Shown piece after piece: positions 1-5,915 of a DNA stretch of 6,999 bases. This stretch comes from JAHRVQ01 sp046290215. GTDB taxonomy: Bacteria; Pseudomonadota; Gammaproteobacteria; Pseudomonadales; Azotimanducaceae. The stretch is from positions 1 to 6,999 of the forward strand of contig JBKAGC010000194.1 of the NCBI GenBank assembly GCA_046290215.1, in the 5' to 3' direction. Each line of letters starts with the position of its first letter. Positions within the stretch are counted from its first letter, which is position 1. The notes under the pieces were generated by a model. That model ran no database searches. It had not been told where the DNA came from and saw only the letters and a list, made by a program, of their open reading frames with translations. A program made the position numbers and the translations under genes.

Positions 1-162
1 CGTGCGAGTCGCCTGGGTGGCATCTTCGACATATTTCAATGCCTTGGCGGTAGCGTCATCCAGTGGCACTTTGGTTGCTGCCTGAGCAAGACCGGGTAGA
101 TTAACGACTGGGATTAAGGCGACCGCCGCGGCGCCTTTTAAAAATGTTCTGCGGGTTGTCAT
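1..162 (-). CDS. High-potential iron-sulfur protein (HiPIP), N-terminal part, Tat-exported
   Basis: Fifty-four codons are visible from the ATG at 162 to the window edge; the gene continues off the left side. The protein opens with a twin-arginine signal: R4-R5 followed by TFLKG, an Ala/Val/Leu-rich core, and a likely cleavage after A-Q-A (residue 28). The mature start carries the HiPIP-like block A-K-A-L-K-Y-V-E-D-A-T (residues 38-48). HiPIPs are small periplasmic 4Fe-4S electron carriers that are folded with their cluster in the cytoplasm and exported by Tat; they donate electrons to terminal oxidases or photosynthetic reaction centres. The four cluster cysteines should lie near the C-terminus, outside this window, so cluster binding cannot be checked. 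An AGG lies 9 nt before the ATG as a weak ribosome site. The gene is transcribed divergently from the monooxygenase. Identification rests on the Tat signal plus the mature N-terminal block and is fairly strong. Confidence 0.85.
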   Translation of the reverse strand, partial: MTTRRTFLKGAAAVALIPVVNLPGLAQAATKVPLDDATAKALKYVEDATQATRT

Positions 163-191
163 GTGTGGTTACCTACTTGAGTTTTCACCTA

Positions 192-197
192 TTTATA
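192..197 (-). promoter_or_regulatory. Candidate -10 element of the HiPIP promoter
   Basis: On the minus strand the hexamer TATAAA (197 to 192) sits about 30 nt before the HiPIP start codon, matching five of six bases of the sigma-70 -10 consensus. It predicts transcription starting near 185-186 and a leader of about 23 nt. No recognisable -35 hexamer stands at the right distance, which fits a promoter that depends on an activator bound near -42. Confidence 0.5.
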
Positions 198-221
198 CAA
201 CGAGAAAAGCCCAGTGGTTCA

Positions 222-233
222 TGATCCAGATCA
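222..233. promoter_or_regulatory. FNR/Anr-type binding site upstream of HiPIP
   Basis: The sequence TGAT-CCAG-ATCA is a perfect inverted repeat with the FNR/Anr core spacing (TGAT-N4-ATCA). The outermost bases of the full consensus (TTGAT-N4-ATCAA) are not matched on either side. Its centre at 227.5 lies 41.5 to 42.5 bp upstream of the start predicted from the TATAAA box, the position used by FNR as a class II activator. Binding of an oxygen-sensing CRP/FNR-family regulator is inferred from core and position together. Confidence 0.5.
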
Positions 234-336
234 GGCATTTGCAATAAAATTCAAATTGTTCAGGTAAATAAAAACCATTCCGATCTGGAAAGGCAAAAGC
301 AGGCAAAATTTAGATAACCACGCGCTGGGTTTTAAC

Positions 337-349
337 ATAGCCAGGCTAT
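337..349. repeat. 13-bp palindrome in the divergent spacer
   Basis: ATAGCC-A-GGCTAT is a perfect inverted repeat with 6-bp arms and a single central base. It lies about 105 bp before the monooxygenase start and is not followed by a T-tract on either strand, so it looks more like an operator than a terminator. The cognate regulator is unknown. Confidence 0.35.
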
Positions 350-417
350 TCATGGACAAAAACAAGGATTGTGACTGAGAACACTGGATAACCGGGCAGA
401 TATCACTGGGAAGTTTT

Positions 418-423
418 TATACT
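418..423 (+). promoter_or_regulatory. Candidate -10 element for the monooxygenase gene
   Basis: TATACT follows a short T-run and matches five of six -10 consensus bases. It predicts a start near 430 and a short leader before the ATG at 454. No convincing -35 hexamer is found 15-18 bp upstream, so the promoter would be weak or activator-dependent. Assignment is tentative. Confidence 0.3.
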
Positions 424-453
424 GACGCGACGAGAATTATGTAGGCGAGTGGT

Positions 454-2289
454 ATGGCAAACGAAAAAGAACGACTCCACAATATTTTCCCTGATCTGGA
501 TTTTGATCCTGAAGCGCTCCGTGCAAAGTACCGTGCCGAACGGGATAAGCGCTTACGCACCGATGGTGAAAACCAATACATCGAGGCGGCGGAAGAGTTT
601 GCCGAGTATGCGGACGAAGATCCTTATGCGAAAGCCGAGCCGCGAGAGGCTGTGGATCTTGATATTACCGTGGCCATTATCGGTGGCGGCTTTAGTGGTT
701 TGATGACCGCTGCACGTTTGAAGGAACGAGGCGTGACAGATTTTACGGTGATTGAAGCCGGTGGTGATTTCGGAGGTACCTGGTATTGGAACCGTTATCC
801 TGGTGCTCAATGTGATATTGAATCTTACTGCTACCTGCCATTACTGGAAGAAACTGGCTATATGCCCAAAGAAAAATACTCCTATGCGCCGGAGATTTTT
901 CAACACGTCCAGCGGATTGGTGAGTATTTTGATCTTTACGACAACACCATGTTTCAAACCCGGGTTAACGAGGTGTCCTGGCAAGCAGATAAAAACCACT
1001 GGTTAGTGACGACGCAACAGGGCGACACCATTCGGGCGAAATTTTTGATTCAGGCCACGGGGCCGGCCAACCGCCCAAAACTACCCGGTATTCCCGGCAT
1101 TCGTGACTTTAAGGGTCACACCTTTCACACCTCGCGCTGGGATTACGAATACACGGGCGGCGACCACAATGGTGGCCTGACAGGTCTAGCAGATAAAAGA
1201 GTCGCTGTGATTGGTACCGGCGCAACGGCCATTCAATGTGTGCCTTATGTGGGCAAACACGCCCAGCAGTTATATGTGTTTCAGCGAACGCCGTCCTCGG
1301 TGGATTTGCGCGGTAACAAACAGACAGATCCAGAGTGGTACAAGCAACAAGGTCCTGGCTGGCAGCGTGCGAGACGAGAGAACTTTGCCGCGGTGCTAGC
1401 CGGGCAGAATATGTCTGAAGATCTGGTAGCCGACGGCTGGACCGATATTGCCCGTCGTATTGGTTTGTCCCTGATGAATCGAAAGCCTGAAGATGGCAGT
1501 TTGGATATGGAAGAGATTGCGCTGCGCTCTGAAATCGCTGATTTCCAGAAAATGAATGAGATCCGCAGCCGCTGTGATGAGGTGGTTAGGGACGAGGATA
1601 CTGCGGAAAAGCTTAAGCCATGGTATCGGCAGTTCTGTAAACGACCAACCTTTAATGATGAGTATCTTGAAGCTTTTAATCGCCCGAACGTTTCACTGAT
1701 TGATGTGAGTGAGGACAAAGGCGTGGAGCGAATTACGGAAAAAGGTGTTGTAGCTGGCGGCGTTGAATATGAGGTGGATTGCATCATTTACGCCACGGGT
1801 TTTGAAATCACCACGTCGGCCCAGCGCCGGGTGGATTTCGATACCATCGGTGAAGATGGTTTGTCGCTTTATGATCACTGGCAGGACGGTTTCCGCACAC
1901 TGCACGGTTTGTCCTCCCACCACTTTCCGAACTGGTTCACCATTGGCATTAATCAAAACGGGCTGTCACCCAACATGACGGCGATGTTTGATGATCAGGC
2001 CGTTCACGTCAGTTATATCATTGATGAGGTGTTAAAGCGTGGTAAGACGCGCATTGAAGTCACCGAGGAAGCTGAGGCCCAGTGGATCGAAGAGATCCTG
2101 AAACTGGCGGGCTCTGGCGCTGGTGCCGCACAATTTCTTGAGGAATGTACGCCTGGCTATTATAACCGCGAGGGTCAGGGCCGCTCTGGCATGCAAAATT
2201 CACCTTATGCCCCTGGCATTAACGCCTTTAACGCCTTGCTTGCAGCATGGCGCGAACAGGGTGATCTTGACGGCATGACGCTTAGCTAA
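454..2289 (+). CDS. Baeyer-Villiger monooxygenase (FAD- and NADPH-dependent, N-terminally extended type)
   Basis: Class B flavoprotein monooxygenases of this kind insert oxygen next to a ketone carbonyl to give an ester or lactone, using NADPH and O2; the enzyme would be cytosolic. The first Rossmann motif GGGFSG is at residues 77-82, followed by the family block G-G-T-W-Y-W-N-R-Y-P-G-A (107-118). The Baeyer-Villiger fingerprint F-x-G-x-x-x-H-x-x-x-W-D is intact at F219, G221, H225, W229 and D230. The second, NADPH-binding Rossmann motif GTGATA is at 254-259, and A-T-G-F closes the FAD region at 447-450. K396-R397 lies where family members carry their catalytic arginine (inferred alignment). 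The roughly 70-residue acidic leader, with A-E-R-D-K-R-L-R at 28-35, matches the longer cyclopentadecanone-monooxygenase-like group of about 600 residues. A weak AGGCGA precedes the ATG by 5 nt. Substrate cannot be read from sequence; long-chain, cyclic or steroid ketones are possible. Confidence 0.92.
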   Translation: MANEKERLHNIFPDLDFDPEALRAKYRAERDKRLRTDGENQYIEAAEEFAEYADEDPYAKAEPREAVDLDITVAIIGGGFSGLMTAARLKERGVTDFTVIEAGGDFGGTWYWNRYPGAQCDIESYCYLPLLEETGYMPKEKYSYAPEIFQHVQRIGEYFDLYDNTMFQTRVNEVSWQADKNHWLVTTQQGDTIRAKFLIQATGPANRPKLPGIPGIRDFKGHTFHTSRWDYEYTGGDHNGGLTGLADKRVAVIGTGATAIQCVPYVGKHAQQLYVFQRTPSSVDLRGNKQTDPEWYKQQGPGWQRARRENFAAVLAGQNMSEDLVADGWTDIARRIGLSLMNRKPEDGSLDMEEIALRSEIADFQKMNEIRSRCDEVVRDEDTAEKLKPWYRQFCKRPTFNDEYLEAFNRPNVSLIDVSEDKGVERITEKGVVAGGVEYEVDCIIYATGFEITTSAQRRVDFDTIGEDGLSLYDHWQDGFRTLHGLSSHHFPNWFTIGINQNGLSPNMTAMFDDQAVHVSYIIDEVLKRGKTRIEVTEEAEAQWIEEILKLAGSGAGAAQFLEECTPGYYNREGQGRSGMQNSPYAPGINAFNALLAAWREQGDLDGMTLS

Positions 2290-2317
2290 AGGTGCAAGAA
2301 ACCTGTTGCCGGGGAAG

Positions 2318-2326
2318 TGGTACACT
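2318..2326 (+). promoter_or_regulatory. Candidate extended -10 promoter for the acyltransferase gene
   Basis: TGG-TACACT fits the extended -10 form TGn-TATAAT with four of six hexamer bases. It lies in the 67-bp gap after the monooxygenase stop and predicts a start near 2333, about 24 nt before the GTG codon. No good -35 is present, as allowed for extended -10 promoters. Co-transcription with the monooxygenase is also possible, since no terminator hairpin is seen in the gap. Confidence 0.35.
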
Positions 2327-2356
2327 CTAGGCTTCAACAAGCTTGAATGATCGCCG

Positions 2357-3169
2357 GTGATAAAACACTGTATTAGCCTTGTCTCATCATTGTGGGTAGC
2401 AGCCAATTTGTCTTTTTGGCTGCTGCCATTGCTATTGTTCACCTTGATCAAGATCCTGGTGCCGATGCCGATGCTGACCCGACTTTGTAACCGGGTATTG
2501 GAACTGATTTACCGCGCTGCAGTGTGGGGTGACAGTTTTTGGATGACCAGAGTGATTGGCATCAAACTACACTTCGAAGGCGAGCTACCAGATCATCCTG
2601 CGCCGATTGTTGTAGCCAATCACCAGACCTGGTTCGATATCCCGCTGGTACAACACGCTGTGGCTTTAGAAGGGCCAATTGTTAAGTTTCTCATCAAACG
2701 CCAATTGGTTTGGGTGCCGATTATCGGTTGGATTTGTTATGCCTTGAACTTTCCCAGGCTAAATCGTGGCGCCGGGGAAAATGCCCGACAAAAGGATTAT
2801 GCTGCGATTAAAGCTGCTTCCACGACATTGTCCGCAGAGCGTGGCGCGCTGCTGATTTTTGCCGAGGGAACGCGCTTTACAAAAACCAAGCATAAGAATC
2901 AGTCGCCGCCTTACCAACATTTATTGCAACCTCGGCCAGGCGGCTTAAAGATCGCGCTCGAAACCGCGCCGCCAGGCACCCCTGTTGTGGACATCACGCT
3001 AATTTATCGTAATGGTGAAACCAACTTCTGGTATGGCCTACACGGCGCGTGTTCTGATATCGATGTCATTATTCGCAATTACTCTGCTGACGACATTGAT
3101 GATGCTAGAGAGTGGTTAGCTGCCCGCTGGCAAGAAAAAGATCGGCTACTTGCCGAGCGCCTGCTATAA
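2357..3169 (+). CDS. Membrane-associated glycerophospholipid acyltransferase, YihG/PlsC family
   Basis: The family moves acyl chains onto lysophospholipid acceptors such as lysophosphatidic acid at the inner membrane. One long hydrophobic segment covers about residues 10-36. Acyltransferase motif I (H-x4-D) is H89 to D94 in N-H-Q-T-W-F-D; motif III is E170-G-T-R173 followed by F-T-K; the stretch W-V-P-I-I-G-W (119-125) leads into motif II near F132-R134. The C-terminal W-Q-E-K-D-R-L-L (258-265) is also found at the end of E. coli YihG, which is somewhat longer (about 310 residues), so this is a YihG-like rather than classical PlsC protein. The start is GTG: an in-frame TGA lies just upstream at 2348 and no in-frame ATG precedes the hydrophobic segment. 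No clear Shine-Dalgarno is present. Its 3' end overlaps the convergent lipoprotein gene by 6 bp. Acceptor and acyl donor are not deducible. Confidence 0.88.
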   Translation: MIKHCISLVSSLWVAANLSFWLLPLLLFTLIKILVPMPMLTRLCNRVLELIYRAAVWGDSFWMTRVIGIKLHFEGELPDHPAPIVVANHQTWFDIPLVQHAVALEGPIVKFLIKRQLVWVPIIGWICYALNFPRLNRGAGENARQKDYAAIKAASTTLSAERGALLIFAEGTRFTKTKHKNQSPPYQHLLQPRPGGLKIALETAPPGTPVVDITLIYRNGETNFWYGLHGACSDIDVIIRNYSADDIDDAREWLAARWQEKDRLLAERLL

Positions 3170-4438
3170 ATCCGCAAGTGGAATGAGCCTGGTTCTAATT
3201 TTTGCGCCGCTGCTGGCAGGTTCAGTCCAGGCGAACAGCAATGACTCAGCGTGTTGAATCATCTGTGGAAAGCCGCTGGGTCGGGAGGTATCGGTCTTAG
3301 CGATGATAGTGGGGCTGTTCTGAAGTTTGCCGTTGATAACGGCTTGCAGGACGATTTCGCCGCGGTCAGCCATCGTTCGCCGTATCCAGCTAACAAACAC
3401 TCTATTGTCCGTTAGTGCTACCACATCGACGCGTCCAATGGGCTGCCCGGTGTCGATATCAATTGGATCAGAGAAGCTGCTCCCGGCATCACTAGATATT
3501 GCTAAACGAACCCTGGGTTGTTGGTCTGCTTCTGTATACCAGGCTACCGCGACCAGTTCGTTTGCTGCTGAAATTGCTGGGCCGTTAACGGGGCAGCCAG
3601 GTACAACCCAGTGGTCAGCAGCAACGGCTTTGCCTTTAGACCATTGGTTGTTGCTGAGGCGGCTGTAGTAAATATCTCTGACCTCTTGCTCGCTGCGGTT
3701 TCGATAAACGGCGATGGGACCTGCAGCGCCAACCGCAACATCTGTCTGGCAACATTCACAGACCAGAGCATCAATCTGTTGCTGGTTGGATAGGCTACCA
3801 TCGGGTTGTATCGTGGCACTGCGTAGGGTCATACCGGCTTCGCTCTGACTCCCGTGATTGTGACCTGCAGCAGGTTCGGCATTAGCCATTTCACGACCAT
3901 CTAGCCAAATAGCACCGATTGCATTATCCATAGGAAAGAGGCTAACAAAACCATGTTCGGTCTCAGTGCCGTCATTGTGCGGGATAATTGGTTTGCCCCA
4001 GTTGACCCCGGCATCCTCGGTAAAAGCGATCACCACATCATAGGCATAGTCGCCAGGGCCACTTTTTTGCAGCCAATGGGCGGCCCAGACCGAGTCGGAA
4101 ATTGGTGTAACGGATGGGAAGTCAGCCCAGTTTACAAACCAGTCTGTGCCACTGGCGACAACTTGCGCAGCTTGCCATTCATTGTTGCTGTAGATACTGG
4201 ATTTAAGCCTGGTGCCGCTGTTAGTTTGTTCTTGCCAGCTGAGTAAGGTGCCACCGCCAGGCAAACTTTGTAAATGCGGTTGAGCGCTGTCGTTGGCAAT
4301 TGGTGGCTCTGGTATCTGCTGGGCATCATTGTTGGTCCGGCCGCAACCGCTGCTGATGCCTAGTATGGTAATTACGGCGCAGCTATAACATGTGCGCTTA
4401 AAACTGCTTTTGAGATTGACCGCGTTGCAGTGAAACAT
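3164..4438 (-). CDS. Putative lipoprotein with BNR/sialidase-like propeller and CxCC motif
   Basis: The product is predicted to be exported and lipidated: a basic n-region (K10, K14, R15), a hydrophobic stretch from about residue 17, and a lipobox-like S-S-G-C with C32 as the lipid-bearing residue. The -3 position is Ser rather than the usual Leu, so lipidation is likely but not certain. The mature part looks like a beta-propeller: two Asp-box (BNR) motifs, T-E-D-A-G-V-N-W (140-147) and S-S-D-A-G-S-S-F (315-322), with W-L-D-G-R at 178-182 in a repeat-like setting. Between them lie C-E-C-C-Q-T (227-232) and G-C-P-V-N-G-P (281-287), an arrangement not expected in true sialidases, plus a His-containing loop (G-H-N-H-G, 192-196). 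Automated pipelines would call it exo-alpha-sialidase, but the sialidase arginine triad was not identified, so no enzymatic role is claimed. Metal or redox binding by the cysteines is inference. It is the last leftward gene here and converges on the acyltransferase. Confidence 0.75.
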   Translation of the reverse strand: MFHCNAVNLKSSFKRTCYSCAVITILGISSGCGRTNNDAQQIPEPPIANDSAQPHLQSLPGGGTLLSWQEQTNSGTRLKSSIYSNNEWQAAQVVASGTDWFVNWADFPSVTPISDSVWAAHWLQKSGPGDYAYDVVIAFTEDAGVNWGKPIIPHNDGTETEHGFVSLFPMDNAIGAIWLDGREMANAEPAAGHNHGSQSEAGMTLRSATIQPDGSLSNQQQIDALVCECCQTDVAVGAAGPIAVYRNRSEQEVRDIYYSRLSNNQWSKGKAVAADHWVVPGCPVNGPAISAANELVAVAWYTEADQQPRVRLAISSDAGSSFSDPIDIDTGQPIGRVDVVALTDNRVFVSWIRRTMADRGEIVLQAVINGKLQNSPTIIAKTDTSRPSGFPQMIQHAESLLFAWTEPASSGAKIRTRLIPLADL

Positions 4439-4446
4439 TTGATCGC

Positions 4447-4539
4447 TTAGAGATTACTGGCGAGAAGTTGCTCGCCATAGCCGCCAATGGCCAGACCGCC
4501 TAACAGCGGAGTGAGGATTTCAAACTCTGCGACTTGCAT
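4447..4539 (-). pseudogene. 30-codon reading frame resembling the start of a YeeE/YedE-type transporter
   Basis: In the 171-bp gap between chemoreceptor and lipoprotein genes an ATG at 4539 opens a 30-residue frame ending in TAA at 4447. Its centre, F-E-I-L-T-P-L-L-G-G-L-A-I-G (residues 6-19), resembles the N-terminal membrane segment of YeeE/YedE sulfur-transport proteins, which commonly begin with a T-P...L-G-G-x-x-I-G pattern. The rest of such a protein (over 100 residues) is missing, so a deletion remnant is the simplest reading. It lacks a recognisable Shine-Dalgarno, and the resemblance is short enough to be chance. A genuine small membrane peptide is the other option. Confidence 0.25.
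4458..4477. repeat. 7-bp-stem hairpin upstream of the lipoprotein gene
   Basis: TGGCGAG and CTCGCCA form a perfect 7-bp stem around the 6-nt loop AAGTTG (plus strand). No T-tract follows on either strand, so it is not a canonical intrinsic terminator. It begins about 20 nt before the lipoprotein start on the minus strand, where it could affect transcript stability or translation. Confidence 0.35.
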
Positions 4540-4609
4540 AAGATAGTTTTAGCCTTGAATGATTTAGGGCGTAAAGACTATCAACAAACGGTCAATTCGG
4601 ATACCAGGC

Positions 4610-5770
4610 TTAGCCCTCTGCGGCTTGAGCTTCAGGGGCGACCTGATCTGGTGCCGCTGCTTCGCTTTGTTCTGGTTGGTCATGACTTGAGGATTTCAAA
4701 TCTTCCTTGTCCAGCAGTGCTTGCAGTCGCGCCAGGACACCTTCACTTGCGGCCTCCATCCGAGAAAACTCGTTAACTGCTTGCGCCATATTGCCTTCTG
4801 CTGCGGCCTTCAAGCCAGAAATGCCTGCTTCATGAACTTCCCTGTGGGGCGCTTCAATCTCGCGGAATTCCGGGGTGTTCCGATAGTCACTACTGGTATC
4901 GCCGTAGTACCACTTGCCCAGTCGGCATTGGGTGTGATCCTCAAAATCCGTAGGCGAGCGGTCTTCCAGGCCTAGAGCGACGCGGTACACCTCTCCCTTC
5001 CAAACGCAATGGTCCAGCATGACGGTTTGCACAAAAGAGCGCATGGTGGAAAGTTCGATGGTGTTCATTAAATTGTTAGAAAGAGAAACGATCTCTGCTT
5101 GAGAATTTCGTAATTGCCCGGTGGTCTCTACCAGACCTTCGTTCGAACCTTGCAAGCCTTCTACCGCTTGCACCGTCGCATCGGTTTCAAGGCGAATCCT
5201 CGATACCAACTCGTTCACCTCATCGGCAGCCTCGTTGGTGTTGCCGGCAAGAGAGCGTACTTCATCGGCAACCACGGAAAAGCCCCGGCCTGCATCTCCT
5301 GCCCGGGCTGCCTCAATGGCGGCGTTGAGCGCGAGGAGGTTAGTCTGGTCAGAAATTTTTGAAATCGCATCAACAAAACCGTGAATGTTATCCGCCATTT
5401 CTTTCAGTGCGGTGATGTTCAGAACCATTTTCGACATGCTTTCGGTGGTACTTTCAATGCCTGAACCTAACTCCCCGAGGGCGATCTGATTGTGCTGAAA
5501 GCGGTTGGCAAAGTCAGATAAGGAATTCTTTTCGCTATCAATGGCGAGGAACGACTTTAGCATTGACTCGCGCACCGTGGTGACCTGACCAATACAACGC
5601 AGCAGGTTGTCCCAGATGATATCGGTAATCCTGATCTGAGTGGTTGTCTTGGGTTTCTCAGTTGCTGCCTGTAGTTTCTGCTCGCAGTCCTCGAGGGCAT
5701 CGCGGAGTGCCATAATCTCCAACTCCTTTTCTTTGAGCTGGGTAAGATGAGTGGACTTCAGAACGAACAT
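4610..5770 (-). CDS. Cytoplasmic methyl-accepting chemoreceptor with C-terminal CZB zinc-binding domain (TlpD-like layout)
   Basis: The protein has 386 residues, with no membrane segment and no HAMP domain. A charged coiled coil (about 10-40) leads into a helical region and the receptor signalling hairpin, whose conserved tip runs from I136 to A175 and includes E-A-A-R-A-G-D-A-G-R-G-F-S-V-V-A (153-168); this tip contacts CheA and CheW. After the descending helix comes a CZB domain with the expected 3-His/1-Cys zinc set: H254 (D-H-C-V-W-K), C282 (C-R-L-G-K-W-Y-Y), H309 and H313 (H-R-E-V-H). Helicobacter TlpD shares this order and responds to oxidants such as hypochlorous acid; the stimulus here is inferred only. 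The C-terminus is a Gln/Glu/Ala/Pro-rich tail (about 361-386) without a CheR-binding pentapeptide. The start at 5770 has GGAG 7 nt upstream and begins the coiled coil directly. The same frame stays open to 6109, but that extension is compositionally unlike a protein and overlaps the kinase gene. Confidence 0.9.
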   Translation of the reverse strand: MFVLKSTHLTQLKEKELEIMALRDALEDCEQKLQAATEKPKTTTQIRITDIIWDNLLRCIGQVTTVRESMLKSFLAIDSEKNSLSDFANRFQHNQIALGELGSGIESTTESMSKMVLNITALKEMADNIHGFVDAISKISDQTNLLALNAAIEAARAGDAGRGFSVVADEVRSLAGNTNEAADEVNELVSRIRLETDATVQAVEGLQGSNEGLVETTGQLRNSQAEIVSLSNNLMNTIELSTMRSFVQTVMLDHCVWKGEVYRVALGLEDRSPTDFEDHTQCRLGKWYYGDTSSDYRNTPEFREIEAPHREVHEAGISGLKAAAEGNMAQAVNEFSRMEAASEGVLARLQALLDKEDLKSSSHDQPEQSEAAAPDQVAPEAQAAEG

Positions 5771-5777
5771 TCGGTGG

Positions 5778-5781
5778 CTCC
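5778..5781 (-). promoter_or_regulatory. Ribosome binding site fixing the chemoreceptor start
   Basis: On the minus strand GGAG lies 7 nt before the ATG at 5770. It decides this start against the upstream in-frame ATG at 6109, which lies inside the kinase coding region. Confidence 0.7.
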
Positions 5782-5798
5782 GGGGGATATTTTTATAA

Positions 5799-5830
5799 AG
5801 TGTAGTCCATATTCCGGCGTGTGCTGCCAA
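5799..5830 (-). promoter_or_regulatory. Possible sigma-70 promoter of the chemoreceptor gene
   Basis: Minus-strand TTGGCA (5830-5825) and TACACT (5804-5799) resemble -35 and -10 boxes, but the spacer is 20 bp, longer than the usual 16-18. The predicted start near 5792 would give a leader of about 22 nt. I found no sequence resembling a FliA (sigma-28) promoter in this gap, although many chemotaxis genes use one. Read-through from the kinase gene is an alternative. Confidence 0.25.
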
Positions 5831-5867
5831 AGCCGTGGGTAACCGAATTTTTGATCTAATTTGAGTG

Positions 5868-5880
5868 GTCTGGGCCAGAC
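5868..5880. repeat. 13-bp palindrome between kinase and chemoreceptor genes
   Basis: GTCTGG-G-CCAGAC is a perfect inverted repeat with 6-bp arms, 35 bp after the kinase stop codon. No T-run follows on the minus strand and the one-base centre disfavours a normal hairpin loop, so a strong intrinsic terminator is unlikely. An operator or a chance repeat are the remaining readings. Confidence 0.3.
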
Positions 5881-5915
5881 ATGGCCAGCAGCGGGGCAAG
5901 AACCGGCACTGGCGG

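Noticed and set aside
1281..1787. 168-codon open frame on the minus strand inside the monooxygenase gene
   Set aside because: It is antisense to well-conserved coding sequence, is Ser/Arg-rich without any domain pattern, and has no promoter or ribosome site of note.
3164..4438. True exo-alpha-sialidase
   Set aside because: Asp-box motifs mark the propeller fold, not the activity; the catalytic Arg triad and Tyr/Glu pair could not be identified, and the CxCC block is atypical.
4458..4477. Intrinsic transcription terminator
   Set aside because: The 7-bp stem is good but no T-run follows on either strand.
4512..4700. 13-bp direct repeat TGAGGATTTCAAA at 4512-4524 and 4688-4700
   Set aside because: One exact 13-mer pair is near what chance allows in 7 kb, the flanks do not match, and the two copies are read in different frames.
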